Source: Stramonita haemastoma (lineage: Eukaryota; Mollusca; Gastropoda; Neogastropoda; Muricidae). Taken from it: 64,000 nucleotides of DNA. The position numbers and the translations under genes are program-made. Positions 1 through 20,762 of the stretch are shown here, piece after piece (the stretch's first letter is position 1; each line of letters starts with the position of its first letter). The notes beneath the pieces were generated by a model, which made no database searches, had not been told where the DNA came from, and saw only the letters and a program-made list of their open reading frames with translations. Location: positions 45,068,347 to 45,132,346 of the forward strand of contig CM060337.1 of assembly GCA_030674155.1 (NCBI GenBank), in the 5' to 3' direction.

Positions 1-90
1 TTGAGTTCTAGGCCTGTCCATTCGTTGATGTTGTTGTCCTCCAATCTCTTCCTTGGTCTGCCTCTTTTTTTTCTTCCTCCTTGGACAATA
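1..90 (-). pseudogene. non-LTR retrotransposon 3' fragment at left edge
   Basis: ttgagttctaggcctgtcca and cttccttggtctgcctc match the minus-strand 3' end at 44530-44600 with few changes. Confidence 0.72.
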
Positions 91-117
91 TGATAACGGT
101 TAGTCTTCACCCAAATC

Positions 118-318
118 TGTTGTTGTTGCTGTTGTTGTTGTGCATTCCCCAGCTTAACACTCTGGGGGTCAACCAGAATGTGCACTCTGACTCATTCATC
201 CCACCAGGGAATCACTGCGAGATTAAAATTGCACACTGAATGAGAAGTTTGCGTGTATGACTGTTTTCAAGTATCTCACAATATAGGCAGCCATACTCCA
301 ACTTCAGAGGATTTTTTT
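118..318 (-). repeat. interspersed repeat family L
   Basis: Reverse complement of the family L consensus: cttcagaggat end, gggaatcactgcgagattaa, and a terminal GTT/TTG array next to cattccccagcttaacactc. Confidence 0.82.
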
Positions 319-716
319 CTCTCCTTTAAAGGTGAGTGCAGGTTGTTATGTTAAGAGCTTGTCATGGCTGAAGGCAATCTCAACACAACATCTTACAACA
401 TAACAATATTTTAGTGAAGGCCTTGGCAATAAGCGGACATTAATAACCGACACAGCTTTTGGGCTGGGCTGAATCTAATGGTGTAAAAATATCCAACTTC
501 ACTTCAGAATCAGGTCAAGTCAAGTTAAGTCAAAGTCAAAAACACTTTAACCATCCCTGAAGGGCAATTACAATACTGACAGGCATATTGATACAAAACA
601 TAATCAAAGACACATAATAGCTACATTTCACTATTTGTAAGCTGTAAGGGGTAGTCTTGTGTACAGAGGTAGTCTCATGTACTGGTGATTTCTTGCTGAC
701 CCCAGAGGGAACTCAC

Positions 717-10897
<10,181 letters not shown>

Positions 10898-11450
10898 GAT
10901 GTCAACTATTAACCGCTGAACTTGGAAACGGAAAATCAGCAGCCCAATTCCTTGCTGTAAAATGTATGTTACAACAACAAAAAAGAGGGATCACACTGGA
11001 CCGAAAACATCAATTTACGTGTATATTTTTTTTTTTGTTGAAAAAAAAAAGAAGAAGTTGGAGGATAGGCTAGGGGGTGGGTGGGTGGGGTACTGGCTCG
11101 TGAAACGTCAGACCAAACGAGACTTGTCGAGAAATAGAAGCCGGTACGCCGCACGAGGTTCAAATATACACGCGACTCTGCATTGTCTTTTCTCGGTAAA
11201 TGTCACATTATTTGTTTATTTCACTGGTATCAGAAGGAGCGTGAATACATCCCCGTTGATTGAGTTATCTAGTGAATTATGGATATAGTGGTGAATCCAA
11301 ACTGGTAATGATATTCGTTGGCTATCCCACCTTTTTGTTTGTTTACAAACATTGAGAGAGTCACTCTGTCTCGTAAGCTAGGCTAGTACAGTGCCATACT
11401 GTCGGTGTTTCCACACAGTGTTCAGATGTTGTGTATAGATTTAAGGCCAC
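10898..11450. promoter_or_regulatory. candidate promoter interval between tectonic and the divergent unnamed gene
   Basis: This interval lies just upstream of the tectonic ATG and upstream of the plus-strand gene. It is richer in CpG than the introns (11090-11180, for example). No TATA box or initiator can be assigned. Shared promoter use is inferred from divergent orientation only. Confidence 0.35.
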
Positions 11451-11841
11451 TAAAGTTTGAGTCAGAGGATCACTTATCACAGGTGTATAAAATATCAGCA
11501 TCCAGGGACAAATGTTTTATGGATTTCAAATCTTTCGTGTAGTAATGAGAACACCATAGAAGTGAAATCCATTTTGATTGTTTTTCTCTCTGAGAAGAGC
11601 GATGTCCAACTCTTTCATCATTATTTTAATAACGTTATGATTTTTTTTTTGGTGTGAAAGTATTTCATGACTCCTTGTATATTCATTTGTTTTTAACACA
11701 ATGTTAAACTTTTGGAAAATTGTGAATCCAGACTGATGTACTTTTTTTTCATGATAATGTAGCCTACTGTATTACTAATATTACTATCACTACTTGTATT
11801 ATCAGTGAATACATGGGTTTTTTTCTTCATTTTTTTTGTTG

Positions 11842-11937
11842 GTTCCTCGGCTAGAGCTCTGAAGATAACCAATGGTAAGAGTTTTGCGTTTGCAACTGTT
11901 TATTATTAAGGCAGCCACATTCTGACTTTGGAGATCT
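11842..11937 (+). repeat. interspersed repeat family M
   Basis: Core cctcggctagagctctgaag and aaccaatggtaagagttttg, ending gccacattctgactttgg. Confidence 0.72.
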
Positions 11938-11944
11938 AATGTGA

Positions 11945-12230
11945 TAGTAGTAGGCACCCATCAGTCTCGGAAGACTGTGGAGTTGCGCTCTAGTCTTTAG
12001 AGCACAAAGCCTGGGTAGTAAGTATGGAGGGCAAGCTGTTACCCATGCAGCAGACCCCCCCTTCTCCACGCCACTGGAATGATCCATTGTAAAGGCAATG
12101 ACCGATACGAATGATTCCAGTACCATCACAGGAGTCACCAGAGCGTTGCCTTATATACAGCCCCGAGCCGCCCTGGGACTCGAACCCCCCGATTTTTCCT
12201 CAGGGGTGGTGTCTAAACACGACATAAAAA
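11945..12230 (+). repeat. interspersed repeat, left arm of an inverted pair
   Basis: About 285 bp starting ggcacccatcagtctcggaa and ending near the hydroxyl-side motif gtctaaacacgaca. It is matched in reverse complement by 13340-13625. It looks SINE-like and contains a B-box-like GGACTCGAACC. Confidence 0.8.
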
Positions 12231-12271
12231 TATTAATGTGATAGGCGTACATGAAATATACAGTTGAGAAT

Positions 12272-12492
12272 TGAACCACCAGTTTTGCCAGGACAGTCAG
12301 GAGGTATCTTCCAGCTCCCTCCGATTTTCAACTAGCCAGGTTCTTCTGATATGCGCTAGTCTGAAGCACACATGTGTGACTCGTTTAGTCTCCTCCAAAA
12401 GACACGATAAGCAGTTTGATTTTCTTGTCAAACTTGGAAGGAAGGGCAATGCTGGGAATCTGAACTCTGAGTAACGCTGGGAATTGAACCAA
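12272..12492 (-). repeat. interspersed tRNA-like repeat family N
   Basis: Shares ttgattttcttgtcaaactt and a B-box complement (gggaattgaacc) with 25340-25490 and 53405-53670. Confidence 0.68.
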
Positions 12493-12817
12493 TTTTTTTT
12501 TTTTTACCAAGAACCTCATGGTTTACTTGTGTTATGCAGTTGAAGGTCTCATGCATCCTACCACTTTCCTTGTTATTTGCTTGATATCGTAACGAGCTCC
12601 AGAAATGAAACGTTTCAGTTGGAAGAAAGCAGTCTGAACTCTTAGACTCAGAATATTTGAAAAATATTTGCATGAACTCAAAAGTCTGACCATTGGCAAA
12701 CCTCTGAATTCTAACCTAAGAATGTAATTTAAGAACTTTTGAAAAGAAGAATGAATGACAAAGAACGAACCATGAAAAACTAATAAGAAGAATTAAAAAT
12801 AATTTCAATGTTCACAG

Positions 12818-12972
12818 ATCTGGCCGTTAAATTAGTCACCACAATGCCCCTGGATTGTCCTCACCTCTATGACCTTGGCCTTGGGGCTCCGCGTGGAGTC
12901 GGGATCCAGTGCAAGAGAAAACTGTCGGCAACGGACATGGAGGAATGTGCCATGGTGTACAAAAAGGAAAAG
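12818..12972 (+). CDS. unnamed gene, coding exon A
   Basis: Acceptor ttcacag, donor gtgagt, phase 0 at its end. Encodes PLDCPHLYDLGLGAPRGVGI and CKRKLSATDMEECAMVYKKE. It lies inside a loop flanked by two inverted repeat arms (11945-12230 and 13340-13625). Confidence 0.75.
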
Positions 12973-15900
12973 GTGAGTACATGATTGCGGGTATTCAAGG
13001 CAGACATGGTATGATATTGTCACATTTGTGGTAGTCTTGTCAGACAGTAATGTACCAATCTTGCTCTGATGGATCTTCCTTGACAGGATAGGCAGAACAG
13101 GCCCAAATCTCTTGTGTGTCTAGTCAGTGGCTTATTACTATATTTAGTAATGTTTCCTAACTCAGTAACTAGAACACATACCTATACTTCTACTCCTTCT
13201 CTAGAGACTGACATTTGGAGGCCCCGTGTGTGAATGCACGCAGAACATCTTGCACACACGTTAAAAACCTGTTCCACATTTCAGAAGAGCAGGTCATTTT
13301 GTTCCAGTAGTGGGGGGCTTTACAACAAAATAAATAACCAGCACGCACACAGGTGTCGTGTTTAGATACTATCCCTAAGGAAAAATTGGGGAGTTGGAGT
13401 CCCCAGGGCGGTTCTAGGCTGTATATGGTAATGTTCTGGTGGCTCCTGTAACAGCACTGGAACCATTCATATCGGCGACTGCCTTTCCAGTAGACCATTC
13501 CAGAGGCGTGGAGAGGGGGGGTCTGCTGCATGGGTAACAGCTTGCCCTCCATACTTACTTACCCAAGCTTTGTACTCTAGAGCCTAGAACGCAACTCCAT
13601 AGTCTTCTGAGACTGACGGATGCCAGCATTCTCTAGAAAATAATTTTGATAAAATTTCAATGCGTGTTGATTTATTATTGTTATTATTATTATTGTTAAC
13701 GTGTTGTCAAAAACTTAAAGGTGACTGAAGAATAAAGTAGCTTTTTACTGAACAAGGTGTAAATTTAAGAAGACTACATAGTATATTTCATTATTTGGTA
13801 TTAGGGGGTTTTTTTGCTTTTAAATGAAATCTGTATTGGAAAATTAATCCTTTAGGAAAAGGTGAACAAAAAAAGAAACAAAAGCTAAATCAAACAACAA
13901 AAACCTCTCCCACTGGTTTGAAATTTTGATTGTGAAAGCTGCTTATGACTTCAGTTGTCCACTGTCGAAGCATGTTATGATTTCTTTATTTCAGTTGGAA
14001 GAGCTGTCAGTTGACTGTCACTGGGGGACAACAAAGGAGAACCACTCAGAACACAGTTTTCAACACACACAGGTATGCATTAAAAACAAGTCCAGTGAAC
14101 CACAGACCAATAAGCATTGAGCATCTTCCTTTTCTCTCTCTTTTTTGGTATAGACGTATTTTAATTAATATAAGTGTGTCTCTGTCTGTCAGTCTGCCTG
14201 TCTGTCTATCTTTCATTCTGTTCCAAGGCTGGGTTCTGTGTCTGTATTATTGTTAGCACCCCCCCCCCCCCCGAAAACTCCAGCAGAAGCAGATTCTTTC
14301 CATTCTCACCAACTATCTGCTCCATCGTGGAGGCTGTGTGTGTCTGTGTCTGTCTGTGTCTCACTGTCTGTGTCTGTGTGATGTTGATATGTGGACACCA
14401 GTCCTGTCATCATTTGAAGACCTATAGGCCCGTCCTAGGATAGGATGTCTCACATTATGTGTAAGTGGCGTAAGGTTTCAGAAATTCCGATTAGGAAGAT
14501 AGTTGTTCAAGTTACCTGTGGTTTATTTTACCATTGATGTGTTTATCCAGAGTCATAATGTATGCATCGTTCCTGCAGGCACCTGAATATCACAATAGAC
14601 AACACAGGCATGAAGGGTCCATGGACATCGGCATGGAAGTTGTGCACAACAGCTCACCTGTATGGAATATTCCCCCAGCAAGGCCAAGCACTCCACCTCA
14701 ACAAATTGGTTTTTCAGCGGTGAGTTATTTCAATTGGGATTTTTACTGTCTCCAAGGCTGATTACACATAGTGACATACTGACTCCAAGGCTGATTACAC
14801 ATAGTGACATACTGACTCCAAGGCTGATTACACATAGTGACAGACTGTACTCCAAGGCTGATTGCACATAGTGACATACTGACTCCAAGGCTGATTGCAC
14901 ATAGTGACATACTGACTCCAAGGCTGATTGCACATAGTGACATACTTCTCCAAGGCTGATTACACTAGTGACATACTGTCTCCAAGGCTGATTACACATG
15001 TGACATACTGACTCCAAGAATGTTGTTATTCTCGATTTGTGCTGAAACAAGAGACCACACAGATGTTACACTGATCCAAGTTGTATTCTTTTTCTATTTT
15101 GTATTCCTACAATGGTGTGTGTGTGTCTGTTGCGTGCGCCAGCGTATGTCGTGTGGTCTGTGTTGTGTGTTTTGTGATTTTTTATTTAAGTTTCCTGAAA
15201 ATGTTTAGGTTAAACTAGTATGAAAATGCAGCTTTGTTGTGTCTTTTGGATTATGATTCGTATCAGTATGCTGTCATATAGTAATTGCCTTCATGGGATG
15301 ATTAAAGTGATTTTTGACAGACTGTTGACTCCTTGGCAGGCTTACATCCATCACTTACAGGAAATTGTCAGTACTGTTGTCGGGTTGTCTTTGGTAATGA
15401 AGTTGTCGAAGGACTTTGGACATTGCTTTTTTCCTAAACTAGTTTCATGCTTAAAAATGCTCTCTCTGCCCAACAAAACAGTGAAAATTAATACACATTT
15501 ATAAAAACACAAATAAATGATAAAAGCAAAGGAAGAAGTTGAAATATTTTTGGAAAAAAACACCACTAAAACTGTTAAACCCCAAACAAAAACAACAGCA
15601 TCCACTGCCAAAAATTCCAGGTTTTTTTGTTTTGTTTTGGGGTTGTTGTTTTTTTTCAAATTTTGCTTGAAAACTGCACATTGATCTTGAGGAAGTTTAC
15701 CCATCCTGCAGTATGAAATAGCATAAACCCACAGATTTGACCTTTCCGGGTTATAAATATTGCTGTTATTTTAGTATTCATTTTGGCAGTATTTACTTTG
15801 AGACTTGGAAAACTATTTCACAAAACATGCATGGAAAACAGCCAAGAAATCAGGTTTGAGGTGGACAAGCATAACAGTTGGCATTTCTGTTTATAGATGT

Positions 15901-17693
15901 GGATCTGTACCATTTTTTCTTTTTAAAAAAAAAAAGTATTTTCCATGCACAAAATGTTTGTAAAATCCTCCTTTTTGTATACATTTCCCTTACATTTACA
16001 CCAAAGTTTTGATCCTTGTTTTGTGATGAAACGATTAATTTTTTTTTTTTCTGGAAATCAGGAGACAGGAAAGTCGCTGTCGCCAATGATGGGAGTTGAA
16101 GATGTGCCCGGTGTGTGTGACACAGTGCGTGACAAGCCGTCCAATCCCTTTGAACTGGACACCCGGATAGAATTCTGCAGTTTTCAGTGCAGGTAAGTTC
16201 TGACATGATTTTAAAAAAAAAATTCTTTAGTACTGACATGATTTTTTTTTCTTTTCTTTAGTATTGACATGATTTTTTTTCTTTTCTTAGTACTGACATG
16301 ATTTTTTTTCTTTTCTTAGTACTGACATGAATTTTTTGTTCTTCTTTAGACTGACATGAATTTTTTTCCTTTAGCACTGACATGAATTTTTTTTCTTTTC
16401 TTTAGTACTGACATGATTTTTTTCCGTTTTCTTTAGTACTGACATGATTTTTCTTTTCTTTAGTACTGACATGATTTTTTTTTGTTTTCTTTAGTACTGA
16501 CATGATATTTTTTTCTTAGTACTGAATGAATTTTTTTTCTTTAGTACTGACATGATTTTTCTTTTCTTTAGTTCTGACATGATTTTTCTACTTATCTTTA
16601 GTACTGACATGAATTTTTCAATTCTTTAGTACTGACATGATTTTTTTTTTTCTTAGTACTGACATGATTTTTTTGTTCTTTCTTTAGTACTGAATGAATT
16701 ATTGTCACTGTCAATACAATTATCATTATGGTATTTCACGTTAGTGAAGACTAATGATGGTTGATTTTGCCTCACAGTAAAGCACCGTTACAGTATTTTG
16801 GTTGTTTTTAAGTCCATTTGTATGTGGCAGACTGTTAGATCACACACGTGTATAGTTTGTGGTTTTTTTGTCATTTGGGACGGGATAGCCTGGTGGTCGA
16901 CACCTACATGATCTGCTGACCACGGGTTCGAATTCGTCAAGAGGATTTTTCCTTTGGAGTTAAGATCATGCTGACTCCACTCCATCCAACAGTCCTTCAG
17001 ATGAAACTGTAAACCGAGATTCAATGTGCGAACACCCGCAGAACATCTTGCGCACATGTTAAACCCATTCCACTTTTTGGGAAGAGTAGCCTTGTGTGTG
17101 GTGGGAATGGATGACAAATTGCAAAAACTGCATACACACAGAATGATGTAGGAAAAAAAAGCACATGAGTGCTTATTCCAAACCTCGATTAAAAGAATAA
17201 AGTAAAGAAAATAGATAAGAATGTCCGTCTGAAATGGAAAATTGAAAGGAGATGATTCAGGTGATGCACAGTCAGCTTCTAACACACAGTGGTCTGTGTT
17301 GTTTTCTTTTTTCAGGGGAGCCCAGAAGTCCATGTCCAACAGAATCCAGTGTTTGTGTAGAGCCCGTACGACCAACCAGAGGAACAGCATTACATCTCTG
17401 ATATTTACTGAGTGTCCGGATTCATACTCTTTTTTTTCTTTTTTGTCCGGAATCATACTCACATAAGGACAGGTATTCTCTCAACACTGTTAACTTGATG
17501 GTCAAACAAGTGGTTGCTGATAACTATTTTCTGTATGAGAATCTTATTTGTTTTTCCAAGACTGGAAGAATGGTATTCTTGTTTGCCATTATCAACAACA
17601 TGTTTGACGCAGAATCTCAAAAGGCCACAAGATGATCAAGTGTTTGTGTCGGATCTGATTGAAAATGTTGTCTCAAATGTTATACCTGAGTGA
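12818..17693 (+). CDS. unrecognised multi-exon gene, conserved exon structure
   Basis: Exons 12818-12972, 13995-14072, 14579-14719, 16062-16192 and 17561-17693 have canonical GT-AG borders and join in one frame to a TGA at 17691-17693, about 211 residues. The first listed exon is open to its 5' border; an ATG at 12844 with A at -3 may be the start, or an earlier exon exists. The product is polar, with CPHLYDLGLG and CKRKLSATDMEEC early, a Pro-rich stretch WNIPPARPSTPP in the middle, NPFELDTRIEFCSFQC, and a C-terminus LIENVVSNVIPE. No signal peptide, membrane segment or family motif is recognisable, so I assign no function. The possible exon 17316-17472 is treated separately. Confidence 0.72.
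13205..13340 (+). mobile_element. SINE family A, diverged fragment
   Basis: Contains gaggccccgtgtgtgaatgc and cgcagaacatcttgcacaca. It runs into the right arm of the inverted pair. Confidence 0.7.
13340..13625 (-). repeat. interspersed repeat, right arm of the inverted pair
   Basis: Reverse-complement copy of 11945-12230 with moderate divergence. The shared segments include the cgtgtttagac end, the gcagacccccc run and the tctcggaagactg end. Confidence 0.8.
13995..14072 (+). CDS. unnamed gene, coding exon B
   Basis: 78 bp, phase 0 to 0, acceptor tatttcag, donor gtatgc. Encodes LEELSVDCHWGTTKENHSEH. Confidence 0.72.
14579..14719 (+). CDS. unnamed gene, coding exon C
   Basis: 141 bp, phase 0 to 0, acceptor cctgcag, donor gtgagt. 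Encodes a His/Met-containing start and the Pro-rich segment VWNIPPARPSTPPQQ. A 33-bp minisatellite starts 26 bp after the donor. Confidence 0.78.
14745..15018. repeat. 33-bp minisatellite, about 8 copies
   Basis: Unit ctccaaggctgattacacat plus agtgacatactga. It begins 26 bp downstream of the exon C donor of the unnamed gene. Confidence 0.92.
16062..16192 (+). CDS. unnamed gene, coding exon D
   Basis: 131 bp, phase 0 to 2, acceptor aaatcag, donor gtaagt. Encodes ETGKSLSPMMGVEDVPGVCD and NPFELDTRIEFCSFQC. A minisatellite begins on its donor. Confidence 0.8.
16193..16705. repeat. minisatellite on an exon donor, about 18 copies
   Basis: Unit of about 28 bp: tactgacatga followed by a T-rich tract and ttcttttctttag. 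The first copy overlaps the intron start gtaagttctgacatga of exon D. Each copy ends in a pyrimidine tract plus AG, which resembles a 3' splice site. Confidence 0.92.
16876..17212 (+). mobile_element. SINE family A, full copy
   Basis: Head gggacgggatagcctggtgg, B-box gggttcgaattc, and tail aaaagaataaagtaaagaaa. It lies between exons D and E of the unnamed gene. Confidence 0.87.
17316..17472 (+). CDS. possible alternative exon E of the unnamed gene, carries an in-frame stop
   Basis: Acceptor ttttttcag and donor gtattc are both good. Read from exon D it gives GAQKSMSNRIQCLCRARTTN and ends in TAA at 17464-17466. Its phases would not rejoin exon F, whereas D to F splices in frame. The exon is therefore alternative, terminal or unused. 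It contains a 16-bp direct duplication (gtccgga[t/a]tcatactc) separated by a T-rich run. Confidence 0.4.
17561..17693 (+). CDS. unnamed gene, terminal coding exon F
   Basis: Acceptor tttttccaag; the first base completes an Arg codon with the last two bases of exon D. It encodes LEEWYSCLPLSTTCLTQNLK then DDQVFVSDLIENVVSNVIPE and stops at TGA. Confidence 0.68.
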
Positions 17694-18744
17694 GTCATTG
17701 TTGTTCATTTGTCAGATTTGGGTCAATGTGTATGCTTCGAACATTTGAGAGCATTTAGGTGATTGAGGTTCAACAGTTGTCGGTGTCTTTTTATTTAATG
17801 TATGAATAAGATGTTCATGATCTCAAGTTTTTGTGCTCGGTGAATTTTATCGTGACATCCTGTCACCTCCTACTTTCTACTTTCTAGGTCCATTCTCCTG
17901 CCTCTTTCACTCAGAAAGATATAAATAATATGGTTTCTCCCACACCGAAGCTGGATATGCTCGGCCTGACGTATTAAGTGCTTAACGGCACTGCAATGCA
18001 TTTTCACTCATATGACAGGCGACAGTAGTTGATGTCTTGAGTGTGTGGTGAGGAAGGAGAAAGAAAAAAGAAAAAAAGAAAGAAAGCACAACAAAATAAA
18101 AAACAAATCAAAAAGAAATAAACGATGGCTGCAGTACTGACTTCACAGAATGTGTTCATAGAAATACCAGACAAGGACAAACACAGTTATGATTTTTGTT
18201 GTTGTGGGTACATTGCTGTCAATACATGTATGGTATAAGCTTAGAGCTTAAAGTAGAAATTCCTTGGTAAACATTGATAATGTAACTATTTTCTTATCTT
18301 TTGTGCATGCGTATAAGATAGTTTGTTATTATAATGATGCTGAAGTTCAGACTTGATAGTTTTTTAATCAGTGAGATTAAATATTTTATTCCTACGCAAA
18401 AAGCAGGACCAGCAATTACAGCAAATGGTGTGTAGTATTGATATTGTTCTTTTTCCTAGTACTTAAACTTTTATTCAGTTATCATTAGTTTTGCTGAAAT
18501 GTCTGTTCTTATATAGTGTGCTGGGTATTGTTTTCAATATACTACCAAATGCTGACAGGAGTTGCAAGAACTCTAATACTTGTACTTGATTTTGATCTTG
18601 GACATTTTATGCGTATTTGTGTGCACATGAAAGGATCTACAGCATTGAAGGAGTGTGTGTGTGTGTGTGTTGTGTGTTGTGTGTTGTGTGTTGTGTGTTG
18701 TATGTGTGTGTTGTGTGTGTGTGTTTCTTTTTTTTTTTAATTCA
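17694..18744. other. non-coding interval after the unnamed gene; nothing firm
   Basis: Probably the 3' UTR plus intergenic DNA. An AATAAA occurs at about 18117. No exon or named repeat is seen apart from a short TG tract at 18655-18724. Confidence 0.4.
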
Positions 18745-18872
18745 TTCATTTGTTCTTTTATATCGAGGATAATGGAATAACCACTTATGAACATTTTTGC
18801 ATCCAGTCCACGTGTATATGTGGTTTTGTCAATTTTTGTTGTCTGCTCCCACCGGCACCTGTGTGTGCCTGC
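18745..18872 (-). mobile_element. SINE family A, 3' fragment
   Basis: tcttttatatcgaggataat and the gtccacgtgtatatgtggtt section, ending at a ccaccggcacc break. Confidence 0.8.
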
Positions 18873-19231
18873 ATGCACGTGCATAGATAGATAAATAAAT
18901 ATATAGATCGATATTACGTATGTATGTTGAAACTGTGAATATCAAAGAAAGAAATCAAACTTGATATAAGCGTAAACCCAATTCAGACAGTCTGGAATAT
19001 TTCTTAGGTGGAGTTGATAACTGGAGGAAACAACTACAGGACTCCTTGCAGAATTTAATTAAAACATATTGGCTTGAAAGTGCGTCGTAGAACTTTTTTC
19101 TTTTTTTTTGAGAAAGGTTGTCCACATTCTTGATTGCAGGCAGTGCAGTGTAATTGGACTAACTGTTGTTAGGCCCAGCACAGATTGGGTAAAATAAAAC
19201 TCATGTCTGATTTTCCACATGGATCATGCCA

Positions 19232-19973
19232 CAGTGTTGATTCTAGGGTGCGCCCTTGCGGGATTCCCGCATTTTTTTCAACTTTGCCGCAAAATAATGT
19301 GACCAGTGCGCCCTAACGGACGCAAAAAAACTGTGGATAGCGCATATTTGAACAAACAGTGTGCCCCGCAACTGCCATTTGTATAGTTTCAAAATAGCGC
19401 TACATGCGTTGGTCATTACGTTGATACCCCAGGGACAGCAGGAAGCACTGATTAGCGCCTACAGTCATCACAACCATCACAAAGCGGCTGGTCTGACGTC
19501 ATTTCCCTACTCATTTACGTCATTACGTCATTTTTCAAAGGAGCCGTGACTCCTGAAACAAGTGACGTCATTGTGACAGAGATCGTTAGTGGTGTTTGTG
19601 GAAGGAGCGGCGACCCAGCAGGGTTCAAAGCTGATAGACTTTTCAAGGCCTGAATTTTCAAGGCGGTTTTTCAGATCTGGCTAGACAAGTAGCCTGTGCT
19701 TGGCAACAATAATGATCATATGGCATAGGGTAGACTATCGGCTGGAAATCGAAAATGACTTTGACTCCCCCCCCCCCCCTCCCCTCTCTCTCTCTCATAT
19801 GGTAAGGGGGGGGGGTAAGACTGATTTTAACTCTTGCCTCTTTTTTCATCTAGATCTAGCTCTCTCTCCAACTCAAAATGTGGAAATACAAATTTGACTT
19901 TGACTCTCTCTCTCCTTCCTTCCCTCCCTCCCCCCTCCTCTCTCTCTCTCTCTTTCTCCTTCCCTACCCCCTC

Positions 19974-20005
<32 letters not shown>

Positions 20006-20409
20006 TTCTTATATACAAACAATGCATCTCCTCCTGTATCTATGTAGTATGTATCCCTCCACATCTGAATGTACCACAATCTCCCCCCCCCCCCCCCCCC
20101 CCACTTTCTCCCCCCCCTCTCCCCCAAACTCTCTCTCTCTTTCCTGTGTAAGAAAATCATTTTACAGACCAGCTGCAATACATAAGGTGTATATTAAATC
20201 CTGTCTGCCTATATACCATCTTGTTTGTTTTGTTTCTCATTCTTGAAAAATAGCAGAAATCAGAGTACTAACGGTATTATGAGCAAAATATACTACTTAT
20301 TACTTGTTCCCTTTTTTATGAAGAGAAAAGGGGGGAGGGGGCAAATGCCCCTTTTTTAATTTCAGGGGGCCCTTGGGCCCCCTTTTTTGAAATCCTAGAA
20401 TCAACACTG
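19232..20409. mobile_element. non-autonomous DNA transposon with 16-bp TIRs and 6-bp TSD
   Basis: Terminal inverted repeats CAGTGTTGATTCTAGG (19232-19247) and its exact reverse complement (20394-20409). They are flanked by the direct repeat ATGCCA at 19226-19231 and 20410-20415. The 1178-bp interior has CT-rich and C-rich runs and no convincing transposase. The CA-G start is hAT-like, but a 6-bp duplication is not the usual 8. Confidence 0.8.
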
Positions 20410-20573
20410 ATGCCATGCCTACATTTTCTTTCAGACAATGAAGCAAGACTGGATCAGCAGTAGCTTAGCATAGGTCAAAATTTGTAAAAGATAAATCTTC
20501 ACATTGATCATGTCATGGTTTTTTCTTCTCTGAATTTTTGTGAGGAGAAGGTGTTGGAATACTGCCCCACATT

Positions 20574-20762
20574 GTTCAGGCAGTTAGTGTACTGAGAGCA
20601 TGTTGAGCCTGACAGAAATTGTTCAGGCAGTTAATGTACTGAGGGCATGTTGAGCCTGACAGTTAATGTACTGAGGGCATGTTGAGCCTGACAGTTAATG
20701 TACTGAGGGCATGATGAACCTGACAGTTAATGTACTGAGGGCCTGTTGAGCCTGACTGAGCT
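20574..20762. repeat. minisatellite, about 5 copies of a 32-42 bp unit
   Basis: Unit gttaatgtactgagggcatg plus ttgagcctgaca. Confidence 0.88.

Noticed and set aside
11279..11304. Possible first exon MDIVVNPN of the unnamed gene with donor gtaatg
   Set aside because: Its phase (2) does not fit exon A, which needs phase 1, and there is no other support.
16876..16940. tRNA gene
   Set aside because: A- and B-box motifs are the tRNA-derived heads of SINEs (also at 8460, 9890, 24118, 43290); no complete cloverleaf can be drawn.
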